DNA from: Candidatus Cloacimonadota bacterium
GTDB lineage: Bacteria > Cloacimonadota > Cloacimonadia > Cloacimonadales > Cloacimonadaceae
Length of the DNA: 7,878 nt
Direction of reading: 5' to 3'
Assembly (NCBI GenBank): GCA_012519465.1
Contig: JAAYQD010000340.1
Span: 1 to 7,878 of the forward strand
The translations under genes and the position numbers were made by a program. Positions 1 through 7,618 of the stretch are shown here, piece after piece; the first letter of the stretch is position 1, and each line of letters begins with the position of its first letter. Under the pieces are notes generated by a model. It did not search any database. It had not been told where the DNA came from and worked only from the letters and a program-made list of their open reading frames with translations.

Positions 1-3000
1 ATTGTGTTGGACGTGCCCAATCTGCGCGTCAATTATGATCTTCTGAGGTTTATCTTCTCTGGTTTTAAGATACGGCATTTGCTGAGGGATGTAGAGATCA
101 ATTCTCCCACAGTGTGGCTGCGGATCAAACCCTCGGAAGAGGAGAAGCCGCCGCCTTCCCCCTTTGAATTGCCAGATTTGCGGCCATACTTTACAAAGGC
201 AAACCTTAATGAAGGCACCCTGCATCTGGATTTGGATATTGCCCTCAAATTAGGCGAGGGAGAGCTCTTGAATATCAAGGAAGAAATCAGCAAGATTCAG
301 ATTAGTGCCATCAACGATAAGGTTACCAAGGTGAAGGTCTCCGCCGCCTTGCCCAAAGGAGGCAGGCTGGATGCGGAAGGCACCTTGGACAAAGGCAGAG
401 TACAGCTGGCAACGGCTCAGGTAAATGCCTATCAACCCAGCCATATCCATCATCCGGCATTAGGCAATCCCACCTCGGAAATCAACCTGGATGTGAGCAT
501 CACCCAGGCAGATCCCAAGGCGGATTTTGAGATCGAAGGCAAAGCCCTGATGTGGAATACACGTGCCCATATCTTCGATGCCTATCCCGTGTCCTTACCC
601 TTTTTGAGCGCCGAGCTGCAGGATGGCAAGCTCAATGTATCGCTGGCAAATTCCACTGTTGGCAACAGCCGTCTGGGCGGGAAGATATCCATTAATAACC
701 TGATGCAACGTCCCTCCCTGGCACCCAGCACGGTGAATACCAGCATCGATCTGGGGATGTTCCACCCCTCTCTCTCCGGCGTGGTGAGTGCCAACCTCAA
801 GGCTGAAGGCAGCTTCCGCAATCTGAATGCAGAGCTCAGCGCTTCCTCCCGGCATATCAACGTATTTGGCCAAGCCATTTCCGCGATAGAGCTCAGCGGC
901 AGCTATCAGGATGGCATGGTTCAGGTCAACAATCTGCATGCCAATTGGATGGAGCATCAGCTATCGGCAAAAGGCAGCCTTGATCCAGAAGCCCTCAGCC
1001 TGAGCGTGAATCTCTTGGGCAGCCCCATGCCTTCAGCCAGAGAGCTGGCGATTAACCTGGATGCAGAGCTGGATCTTGCCCTTTATGCAGATTTGCCTGA
1101 GGTAAAAGCCAGTTTCCGAACTCTCAGCGTAACCCGCAATGGCCTCAGCGTCAACAACCTTGCTGGGCGTTTGAACCTTTTCCCCACAGATGAACAGCCC
1201 ATCCAGAACTACTTTATCGATTGTGATCTACGCAACCCCGGTGGGCAGCGCCTCAGCGTGGTGGGAGACCTCCTGGATCGCAGTCTTTCCCTAAACGTGG
1301 ATTTTGACACCATCTCCCTGGCAGATATCTATCCCCACGAGCTTATAGACCGCTTTACCCCACAGGTGCGGGGCAGCGTGGAAGGCATCATCCATCGTGA
1401 CAAGGTCTTTGCCCATACGGATTTATTCTTGGGACTGGAAGGGGATTTTGAATATGCCACCCACCTGCAGGCATCCGGCTCTTACAACCTGAAAAGTGGC
1501 GATGCAGGCCTGATTCTCTCCACCCAGAAAGGCAGCCTCAATGGTGCCCTCCTGGAGTTTGACCTTGCTGCTGAAATGCACAGTGAGGTCGTTAGCATCC
1601 ATTCCTTACGCGTCAATGACGTGATCTTTGCCACCGGAGTGGTGCCCCTAAACGACCCCTTATCCAGCTCTGCAAGGTTCAACGTGGTAAATGTCTCCAC
1701 AGATGATTTTACCCAATTCCTCCCTGATATACAGCTGGAATTGCCCCATATCGAGGATCTTACCCTTTACGGAGATTATAACCTGGAGGGCGACCGCTAT
1801 CTGGAATGCTCCCTCATCACAGGCCCCGTCTCTGTACAAGGGCTCAAACCCTTATCCGCCATCCTCAGTTTGCGCGGTCCACCGGATGCCGTTGTCTTGG
1901 ATGGAAAGATAATATCCAATGCCAAGAATATCGCCCAGATAGGCGGTGCCATAGATTGGGACAAGGGTTTCCTGGTTGATATCGCCGCCCAGCTCAGCTC
2001 TGCCCTGATCTCGGAAGTGGTGGAAGATTTGCCTGTGCAGGTGGCGATCAGTGGAGACCTTGGCTTCTCTTGGGGCAGCGAGGATTCCAAGCAGCCCGGC
2101 ATGGCGCTGGCAGCCGATATCACGGCACCTCTGTTGGTGATTCCAGAAATCATAGAATTGGAAGATATCAGAATCAAAGCACACCAAGGTCCCCAGGCTT
2201 TGGTGGTGGACGAATTTTATGTGGAATCCAAAGACTTTGGGAAGGTGAAGGGTGTGGGCGGCCTGGATTATAACTTCATCACAGGCAACTTCTTTGAAGG
2301 TAACAACCGCCTCAAGATCAGCGCCGAAAGCGATATCTTTGGATGGCTGGAAAAGAATATTGATTATATCTTGGAAGCCGAAGGCAACGTGTATTTATCC
2401 TGCGAATTGGGCACCCATGAAGAAGAGTTTATGATCAAAACCGGCAACCTGGATATCCGCAATGGTTACTTGCAGATAAAGGATCAAACGGAGCCGATTA
2501 CATCCATCAATATGGCAGCCAGCATCTTGGATAACAGGGTGGATGTACAGCGGGGAAGCTTGGTGATGGGCAACGGCAGATTGAGATTTTTCAACGAATT
2601 TGAAGAGGATACCAGCAACCACTTTGCGATAAGTTTCCTGGATTTGGGCGTCTTCAAAATGGCGATAGACGAGCCGGGCATCTTAGCCAATATCCCCTTC
2701 TTCACCACCGCCCGCAACCTCTCCAAAGTGATGCTGAGAGGCCGCAACACCCCATACCTCAGCGTGGTGGGTCCCTTTGATGATATGAAGATTATCGGCG
2801 ATGTCTTCGTCTCTGATGCCCAGGCCTTGTATCCGCCCAATACCAGCAACCTGCTCAACCTCATCTACAGCTTCCGTAGCGTATTGTCACGCCCTGAACT
2901 GGAGCAGGATAGGGATGCCACCATTCCCCTTCCTTTCAACCTGGATATCAAAATCCACCTGGGAGACAACGTTCGTTACGTCACCTACCCGCTCAAGCTG

Positions 3001-3864
3001 GACGTCCTCCCCGGCGGGCTGTTGCATCTGGTATATGATGGGCAGGAGTGGAGTGCCAAGGAAGCCAAATTCAATTCTGAGCGCGGGCAGATAGATTTCT
3101 TAGGCAACGTCTTCCATGCTGAGAGGCTGGAATTGAGCATCCTGGAATCCCAAGACCTCTTTATCTTGGATGGATCTTTCATCAAGCGCAGTGCCGATGG
3201 CACCATTATCACCCTCAACCTCAGCACCAGCCGGGATAGCTCCAAACCGCTGTTTGAAAGGCTGGAATTTAACCTCACCAGCGACAATCCACAGGATCAT
3301 TCCATCAGCGACATACTTGCCCGGCTGCGCTATAGCCAACCTTCCGGTGGCATGGATAGCGATCAGGAGATACACCTGCAGGATGAAGCCCTATCCCTGA
3401 TTTCAGACAACCTCAACACCCAGCTGGTTTCTGCAATGTTTTATCCCCTGGAAAATCAAATCCGCCGGATCTTCAGGCTGGACGGCTTTTCCATCAACAC
3501 CGGCTTTATCCAAAACCTCTTTAGCGAATACTCCAATGATCCAGACAAACTGGCTCAGTATATGGATCTGGAACATCTGATGAGCGATATCGCCCAGTTC
3601 TCTTCCACCATTTTGCTGAACAATCTCTCCATCTCCGCCAGCAAATATCTGGCAAGAATGGTATATCTGGAATACACCCTTGGCTTGCAGGAAGCCACAG
3701 ACCTGCAAAAGCGCACCAGCATCCTGGTCTCCCACGATACATCTCTGAGGATGTTTTTGCCCAGACAATTCAAGCTGGGCTACACCGTGAAATATGAACC
3801 CCGGGATATAGGCTTCTCCCACGAAGTAATGTTGGAGCGTTCCTTCCGTTTTTGGGGCTTGTAA
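1..3864 (+). CDS. TamB/AsmA-like translocation and assembly module protein, 5' truncated by the window edge
   Basis: This is a large envelope protein of the TamB (DUF490)/AsmA-like family. The frame is open from base 1, so the first GTG at 4 is probably not the real start, and an N-terminal membrane anchor probably lies upstream. 1287 codons are visible; E. coli TamB is about 1260 residues in full. Visible residues 1-55 (NLRVNYDLLR, then VEINSPTVWLRI and a Pro/Glu-rich linker) match the usual AsmA/TamB N-terminal pattern. Residues 60-950 are repetitive, strand-rich and alternating polar/hydrophobic, as expected of the family's lipid-binding beta-taco groove. Residues about 975-1287 resemble the TamB C-terminal domain: LPFNLDIKIHLGD, GQIDFLGNVF (from 1029), ISDILARLRY (1102-1111), and a final pair of strands ending ERSFRFWGL. 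Family members span the periplasm and are linked to phospholipid transport and outer-membrane protein assembly, usually with a BamA/TamA-type partner. Family assignment is confident; the exact role is inferred. Confidence -1.
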   Translation: MVLDVPNLRVNYDLLRFIFSGFKIRHLLRDVEINSPTVWLRIKPSEEEKPPPSPFELPDLRPYFTKANLNEGTLHLDLDIALKLGEGELLNIKEEISKIQISAINDKVTKVKVSAALPKGGRLDAEGTLDKGRVQLATAQVNAYQPSHIHHPALGNPTSEINLDVSITQADPKADFEIEGKALMWNTRAHIFDAYPVSLPFLSAELQDGKLNVSLANSTVGNSRLGGKISINNLMQRPSLAPSTVNTSIDLGMFHPSLSGVVSANLKAEGSFRNLNAELSASSRHINVFGQAISAIELSGSYQDGMVQVNNLHANWMEHQLSAKGSLDPEALSLSVNLLGSPMPSARELAINLDAELDLALYADLPEVKASFRTLSVTRNGLSVNNLAGRLNLFPTDEQPIQNYFIDCDLRNPGGQRLSVVGDLLDRSLSLNVDFDTISLADIYPHELIDRFTPQVRGSVEGIIHRDKVFAHTDLFLGLEGDFEYATHLQASGSYNLKSGDAGLILSTQKGSLNGALLEFDLAAEMHSEVVSIHSLRVNDVIFATGVVPLNDPLSSSARFNVVNVSTDDFTQFLPDIQLELPHIEDLTLYGDYNLEGDRYLECSLITGPVSVQGLKPLSAILSLRGPPDAVVLDGKIISNAKNIAQIGGAIDWDKGFLVDIAAQLSSALISEVVEDLPVQVAISGDLGFSWGSEDSKQPGMALAADITAPLLVIPEIIELEDIRIKAHQGPQALVVDEFYVESKDFGKVKGVGGLDYNFITGNFFEGNNRLKISAESDIFGWLEKNIDYILEAEGNVYLSCELGTHEEEFMIKTGNLDIRNGYLQIKDQTEPITSINMAASILDNRVDVQRGSLVMGNGRLRFFNEFEEDTSNHFAISFLDLGVFKMAIDEPGILANIPFFTTARNLSKVMLRGRNTPYLSVVGPFDDMKIIGDVFVSDAQALYPPNTSNLLNLIYSFRSVLSRPELEQDRDATIPLPFNLDIKIHLGDNVRYVTYPLKLDVLPGGLLHLVYDGQEWSAKEAKFNSERGQIDFLGNVFHAERLELSILESQDLFILDGSFIKRSADGTIITLNLSTSRDSSKPLFERLEFNLTSDNPQDHSISDILARLRYSQPSGGMDSDQEIHLQDEALSLISDNLNTQLVSAMFYPLENQIRRIFRLDGFSINTGFIQNLFSEYSNDPDKLAQYMDLEHLMSDIAQFSSTILLNNLSISASKYLARMVYLEYTLGLQEATDLQKRTSILVSHDTSLRMFLPRQFKLGYTVKYEPRDIGFSHEVMLERSFRFWGL

Positions 3865-3886
3865 ACCCCCGGACAGTGCATAAGCA

Positions 3887-3908
3887 GATGACAAATCATC
3901 CTCTTTTT
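3887..3908 (+). terminator. Weak terminator-like hairpin after the TamB-like gene
   Basis: GATGA (3887-3891) and TCATC (3896-3900) form a perfect 5-bp stem with a CAAA loop, followed by CTCTTTTT. The stem is short and AT-rich, so termination would be inefficient at best. It lies 23 nt after the stop codon. It may allow read-through into the pilin-like gene. Confidence -1.
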
Positions 3909-3929
3909 GACCAAAACATAATAAATCCT

Positions 3930-3961
3930 TTGACAAAATGACGCAGTCCAAAAACTATGAT
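3930..3961 (+). promoter_or_regulatory. Possible promoter for the pilin-like gene
   Basis: A perfect TTGACA (3930-3935) is followed, after a long 20-nt spacer, by TATGAT (3956-3961). Transcription from about 3968 would give a short leader carrying the GGAGGA at 3979-3984 and the ATG at 3989. The spacer is longer than the usual 16-19 nt and the sigma factor preferences of this organism are unknown, so this is tentative. Confidence -1.
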
Positions 3962-3978
3962 TCCAATGAAAATCCCCT

Positions 3979-3984
3979 GGAGGA
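3979..3984 (+). promoter_or_regulatory. Shine-Dalgarno that decides the start of the pilin-like gene
   Basis: GGAGGA lies 4 nt before the ATG at 3989, while the upstream in-frame ATG at 3938 has only TCCTTTGACAAA before it and no Shine-Dalgarno. The other starts in this window all have AGGAG-type sites (4759-4764, 5027-5032, 7794-7798), so this genome uses them. The downstream start is therefore favoured. Confidence -1.
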
Positions 3985-3988
3985 AAAC

Positions 3989-4543
3989 ATGGTCGAGAAC
4001 ACCGGAAATCAAACTATTGAGACACCAGTGGTTCCTGAAAACAAAAAGCCTCAGGAGTCAGGCTCCCCTGCTTCCTTGAGAAATAAAGCTGTCAAAGCCA
4101 AAGCCATGGTTGATGACCGCGATCCTTCCCGCAAGGTCAGCCTTGTGGAGCTGATCATGATTCTGATGCTTGTGGGCTTGGTGTTGGTCTTCATCTTTGG
4201 CATGCAGCAAATGAAGATAGACAAAGAAAAAGAGCTGATAGCCCAGCATAAGGTAGAGGAAGTAATCCCCATATTTGAACATATTCTCAAAAGCATTGAA
4301 GATTATCGCAGGCAAGACGCTTTTGGAGACTACCCCATGTCTCTGGACGAGCTTGGCACCTTTGAATCGGAAAGCTTTACGTTTGACTATTCCTATGATG
4401 AGATGATAGTGAAAGGCATCACCACAGAAGCCTTTGGCAAAAAGGGGATTGAGATAATTTATAGCATCACCAACCAGGTTTACGAGGTGGATGATCCCAA
4501 TATCAAAGAAAAGCCCACCATCAAAGACGAGTGGCTGCCATAA
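3989..4543 (+). CDS. Pilin/pseudopilin-like single-pass membrane protein, non-canonical processing site
   Basis: The protein has 184 residues from the ATG at 3989, or 201 from the ATG at 3938, where an in-frame stop lies just upstream at 3908. Numbering here is from 3989. Residues 1-49 are polar, rich in Pro and charge, and end in a basic stretch. Then comes KVSLVELIMILMLVGLVLVF (49-68), which mirrors the type IV pilin N-terminus (GFTLIELLVVIAIIG) including the Glu at pilin position 5 (E54). A charged helix (about 73-107) follows, then DYRRQDAFGDYPMSLDEL (105-122), matching the pilin/GspG pattern of helix end plus YP-SLDEL. The C-terminal part is beta-rich and ends acidic. The prepilin cleavage Gly is replaced by Lys49, and the N-terminal extension is far longer than a normal leader. 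I infer an uncleaved inner-membrane protein with a pseudopilin-like periplasmic domain. It could be a divergent pseudopilin or an unrelated helper. No other secretion or pilus genes are visible here. Confidence -1.
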   Translation: MVENTGNQTIETPVVPENKKPQESGSPASLRNKAVKAKAMVDDRDPSRKVSLVELIMILMLVGLVLVFIFGMQQMKIDKEKELIAQHKVEEVIPIFEHILKSIEDYRRQDAFGDYPMSLDELGTFESESFTFDYSYDEMIVKGITTEAFGKKGIEIIYSITNQVYEVDDPNIKEKPTIKDEWLP

Positions 4544-4566
4544 TACTTTGCCATCCCAAATCTTTC

Positions 4567-4595
4567 AAGCCGTGGATTCATTCTGCGGCTTTTTT
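4567..4595 (+). terminator. Intrinsic terminator of the pilin-like gene
   Basis: AAGCCG (4567-4572) pairs with CGGCTT (4586-4591). The stem extends inward through two G-U pairs, a G-C and an A-U to about 10 bp with a 5-nt TTCAT loop, and runs directly into six T residues (4590-4595). It begins 24 nt after the stop codon. The ferredoxin gene downstream is therefore probably a separate unit. Confidence -1.
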
Positions 4596-4715
4596 ATTCA
4601 TCAAATCATTCTCTGTTCACCCGGTTCCAGGCGTTCAAACCACATCATTAATCCTCACTCAAGGAAACTCAATTTATAGTGTTTGCAAATGTTTAGAAAA
4701 AACTCTTTTTTTTAC

Positions 4716-4746
4716 TTGACATTACAGCCGTACTCAAAACAATAGT
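4716..4746 (+). promoter_or_regulatory. Candidate promoter of the ferredoxin gene
   Basis: A perfect TTGACA (4716-4721) sits just after an A6-CTC-T8 tract (4697-4713) that could act as an UP element. The best -10 is AATAGT (4741-4746) at a 19-nt spacing, four of six matches to TATAAT. It lies between the preceding terminator and the ferredoxin ribosome binding site, as a promoter should. The rest of 4596-4715 shows no gene or clear structure. Confidence -1.
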
Positions 4747-4770
4747 AAAAAACAATACAAGGAGATTACC

Positions 4771-4941
4771 ATGGCCATCAAGATCGATAAAGACACTTGC
4801 ATTGGATGCGCCGCTTGCGTGGAAGTTTGCCCCACCAATGCGCTCAGCATGCAAGATGATAAAGCCGTTTGCGACGAAGACGCTTGCATCGATTGCCTTG
4901 CCTGCATCGGCGTTTGCCCCACAGGCGCTATCACAGAGTAA
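4771..4941 (+). CDS. 2[4Fe-4S] ferredoxin, clostridial type
   Basis: This complete 56-residue protein is a small cytoplasmic electron carrier. Two cluster-binding motifs are visible: Cys10-x2-Cys13-x2-Cys16-x3-Cys20-Pro and Cys39-x2-Cys42-x2-Cys45-x3-Cys49-Pro. In this fold each cluster takes three cysteines from one motif and the fourth from the other. The length equals the 55-60 residues usual for the clostridial family, with the internal pseudo-twofold symmetry. An extra Cys34 lies just before the second motif, and the position after Cys42, often Gly, is Leu. The start is fixed by AAGGAG (4759-4764) six bases before the ATG. The gene has its own candidate promoter and a strong terminator, so it appears monocistronic and is not tied to a particular enzyme by context. 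In anaerobes such proteins serve pyruvate/2-oxoacid:ferredoxin oxidoreductases, hydrogenases or Rnf; which partner is used here cannot be told. Confidence -1.
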   Translation: MAIKIDKDTCIGCAACVEVCPTNALSMQDDKAVCDEDACIDCLACIGVCPTGAITE

Positions 4942-4961
4942 GCCGTGACCGCACACAGATT

Positions 4962-5006
4962 GAGGAAGTCCACACCTGCTTTTTAGGGTTGGGCTTCCTC
5001 TTTTTT
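4962..5006 (+). terminator. Strong intrinsic terminator after the ferredoxin gene
   Basis: GAGGAAGTCCA (4962-4972) pairs with TGGGCTTCCTC (4990-5000) in an 11-bp stem with one G-U pair. Extra pairing is possible in the loop (ACC 4974-4976 with GGT 4987-4989). Six T residues follow (5001-5006). It starts 20 nt after the ferredoxin stop and ends 20 nt before the Shine-Dalgarno of the next gene, leaving little room for a promoter. Confidence -1.
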
Positions 5007-5042
5007 ATCCCCCAAAAGCACAATCCAAGGAGTATCTCTATC

Positions 5043-7616
5043 ATGAAACAAAGCATAATTTGTCTTATCATTCTTTTTGTGGCTGCCAGCCTTGCCGCCA
5101 CAGATATCAGCGGAGTGCAATCCGGCACGTGGAGCCTGCAAAACAGCCCTTACAACCTGGTGGGAGAGGTTACCATCCCCGCCGGGGAAACCCTCACCAT
5201 CGAGCCCGGAGTAATAGTCTATGCCATGGGAGATTACCGCATCAACGCCTCTGGAACCATCATCGCCGTGGGCACCCCCGCCGATAGCATCCGCTTTGAA
5301 AGTGGCCAAGCCGATCCCAACGCCTTATGGACGGGTATCCGCCTGGATAATGCCGCCTCCCAAAGCGAATTTGCCCACTGTTATATAGAAAAAGCCACCT
5401 ATGGCATCAACAGCGTCAATTCCCCCGTCCATATCCATCACTGCCGCTTCAATCTGAACCAAAAGGGGATGCAGCTCTATGGCATCGGAAACCCCGCTGT
5501 GATGGACGTTCACGACAATATAGTGGAATACAGCATCCACAACGGCATCCTCATCCCCCAAAACACCTTGGCACACGTTCATCACAACGAAATCCGCTAC
5601 AACGGCACCGGCACCCAATATTATGCTGCCATCCAGCTCTCCAACCAATCCGGAGGCGGCTCCAATAGTCCCCAGATCAATCACAACCACATCCACCACA
5701 ATTTCAAGCAGGGCATTACCGGCTGGGACGTGGTGGGCGCCAATGCCATCCAACCCCACATCCACCACAATCTCATCGAATACAACCTCACCGGCATCTA
5801 TCTCCTCAACGCCTCCGGCTATGTGGAGGAAAACATCATCCGGCACAACTTTATCAGCGGGAATGCCGATTCCGGCGCCGGAGTGATGGTAGCCGGAGCC
5901 ACCAGTCAGCCATATTTTGAACGCAACCAAATCTATGGCAACTTCACCGGATTCTATCTGGGTACCAATGCCAACCCCATCTTGGGAGATCTGAGCATCT
6001 ACCACGCTTGGGCACAGGGCGAAAACCAAATCTATGACAACATCGATGAATCCAACACCTTGCACAGCGTATTTTGCTATTCCTACACCAATTCAAGCAT
6101 CGTCATCAAAGCCGAAAACAACTTTTGGGGCACAAACGACCCCGCAGAGATAGACCTCGGCATCAACGACCAGTTGGATTCCCCGTCCCTGCCGCTGGTG
6201 GACTATATCCCCTGGCTGTGGGATGAGGAGCCCGTCACAGAGGTGCAGGGAGTGTTGAATTACCCCGGCGCTCTGGCACTTACGGATGCCCAGATCGACA
6301 TTGTGAGCGAAGCATCAGGGCAGATCATCCACAACCAGGCAGTGGACTTAAATCAGGATTTCAGTATGGAACTGGACATGGAAGAACCCTTTTATGTGAT
6401 CGGCAAGGCAAGAATCGAAAACTCCGAAAAGTGGCTGTATGGCTGTGTGGATGGTTTTGAGAATGTCGTTGCCTATCAGCCGGAAAGCTCGCTGGATTTG
6501 GAGCTTACTCTGCATGAGCTGGGTCCCCAACACCGCTATATGGTGGGACAATTCGTGATCGAGGATAATCTCACCCTGTTCCCCGTTGTCCATCGTTTTT
6601 GGGTATATGCCTTCGATTATATCAATTGGCTGTATGAGGAGGGAGACTATCGCTATCTGAGACGACACACCCGCCTCCATGATGAGGGAAATATAGAAGT
6701 GGAGCTTTCAGAGGGCACCATCTGGGATAAATTTCAAAACCGCGAACACGGTGACAGTTGGGCACGCTTGGAGGTGATGGATGACATGGGGAATCTGCGC
6801 CTCAGCAGCTTTTCTTATCTGGAATTGGAAAGCGGTGAATCTGAGCCTGTCACCCTGCTTATCCAACACGATTTGGATAGGGACCTCCCCCTCTGCCAAC
6901 ACCTCAAATATCCCAATCAAAATTGGCAAGTTCATGTTTATAACGACCAATCTGACATCAGCTATGTGTATGAATACGATAACGATATCTTTGCCACTCC
7001 CCTTGAAGCATGGAGCGAGCTGGTTCTGAATCAGATACCTGCCTCTGCCTATCCCGATCATCTCTGTTATAACGCAGTGGAATATCCCAACACAGGCTAT
7101 CTTTATCTGTATTGGCAGGGCGTGGCAGAGGAAACGCCGCACAACTGGACAGATTTTAATATCTACCACAATGGTGATTTTATGTTCTCGGTTCCCTATT
7201 ATGCAAAGTCAGCGCTGATCGAACTTGACCCCCAAACATCCCACCAAATCACCATCAGGGCAGCCGATTATTATGATAACCTCTCCGACCCCAGCCCCGT
7301 GCTATATCTCCAGCCCGTGGCAAATGATGACCTCGTTCAACCGCCCCTTGCCATCAGCCTCTACCCCAATCCCTTCTCCACTCGCATCCCCCTCACAATC
7401 AATATCACAGGGGATGGCAAAGCCAGGGGAGAGGTGGGTATCTACAACCTGCGTGGACAATTGGTCAAGAAACAGAGTTTTGATGGCTCTGACGCCAAAA
7501 GCCTGGTTTGGGACGGAAGAGATACACAGGGATCACCCTGCGCCAGCGGGATTTACCTGGTGAAAGTACAGGTGAAAGGGCAGCTGCCGGTGACAAAAAA
7601 GGTGATGAAGATATAG
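5043..7616 (+). CDS. Secreted right-handed beta-helix protein with FN3-like and T9SS type A sorting domains
   Basis: The protein has 857 residues. The ATG at 5043 is chosen because AAGGAG (5027-5032) precedes it and a signal peptide follows directly; longer readings of the frame would run back through the ferredoxin gene and terminator. Residues 1-19 are a Sec signal peptide (hydrophobic IICLIILFVAA, then ASLA-A). Residues about 26-390 form a parallel beta-helix of PbH1/NosD type, opening with a GEVTIPAGETLTIEPGV capping pattern and closing with NNFWGTNDP and VDYIPWL. About 399-493 looks like a carboxypeptidase-regulatory-type beta-sandwich. About 495-665 is uncharacterised and rich in Tyr, Trp and Asp. 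About 672-760 is FN3-like. Residues 768-857 are a T9SS/FlgD-like sorting domain (YPNPF 774-778, IYNLRGQLV 800-808, WDGRD 823-827, KKVMKI at the end). It is probably exported across the outer membrane and attached to or released from the surface. Beta-helices often bind or cleave polysaccharides, but no catalytic site is evident. Confidence -1.
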   Translation: MKQSIICLIILFVAASLAATDISGVQSGTWSLQNSPYNLVGEVTIPAGETLTIEPGVIVYAMGDYRINASGTIIAVGTPADSIRFESGQADPNALWTGIRLDNAASQSEFAHCYIEKATYGINSVNSPVHIHHCRFNLNQKGMQLYGIGNPAVMDVHDNIVEYSIHNGILIPQNTLAHVHHNEIRYNGTGTQYYAAIQLSNQSGGGSNSPQINHNHIHHNFKQGITGWDVVGANAIQPHIHHNLIEYNLTGIYLLNASGYVEENIIRHNFISGNADSGAGVMVAGATSQPYFERNQIYGNFTGFYLGTNANPILGDLSIYHAWAQGENQIYDNIDESNTLHSVFCYSYTNSSIVIKAENNFWGTNDPAEIDLGINDQLDSPSLPLVDYIPWLWDEEPVTEVQGVLNYPGALALTDAQIDIVSEASGQIIHNQAVDLNQDFSMELDMEEPFYVIGKARIENSEKWLYGCVDGFENVVAYQPESSLDLELTLHELGPQHRYMVGQFVIEDNLTLFPVVHRFWVYAFDYINWLYEEGDYRYLRRHTRLHDEGNIEVELSEGTIWDKFQNREHGDSWARLEVMDDMGNLRLSSFSYLELESGESEPVTLLIQHDLDRDLPLCQHLKYPNQNWQVHVYNDQSDISYVYEYDNDIFATPLEAWSELVLNQIPASAYPDHLCYNAVEYPNTGYLYLYWQGVAEETPHNWTDFNIYHNGDFMFSVPYYAKSALIELDPQTSHQITIRAADYYDNLSDPSPVLYLQPVANDDLVQPPLAISLYPNPFSTRIPLTINITGDGKARGEVGIYNLRGQLVKKQSFDGSDAKSLVWDGRDTQGSPCASGIYLVKVQVKGQLPVTKKVMKI

Positions 7617-7618
7617 AG

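Noticed and set aside
3854..3869. GGGG/CCCC hairpin straddling the stop codon of the TamB-like gene
   Set aside because: It has only four base pairs, an 8-nt loop and no T-tract, so it is not convincing as a terminator.
3403..3951. 182-codon minus-strand frame across the TamB-like 3' end
   Set aside because: It overlaps the conserved C-terminal domain coding region, its product matches no family I recognise, and it looks like a shadow frame.
4531..4719. Small plus-strand frames between the pilin-like gene and the ferredoxin gene
   Set aside because: They run across a clear intrinsic terminator and up to the -35 element of the ferredoxin promoter, and their products match nothing recognisable.
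4869..5042. A 58-residue longer N-terminus for the beta-helix protein starting inside the ferredoxin gene
   Set aside because: It would be translated through the ferredoxin terminator and would bury the signal peptide, whereas the ATG at 5043 has a good ribosome binding site and an immediate signal sequence.
5325..6065. Long open frame of 246 codons on the minus strand opposite the beta-helix region
   Set aside because: It lies wholly within a well-supported gene and its product is a low-complexity Val/Asp/Ile/Gly-rich string caused by the repetitive codons of the beta-helix. I noted no supporting start signal or domain.
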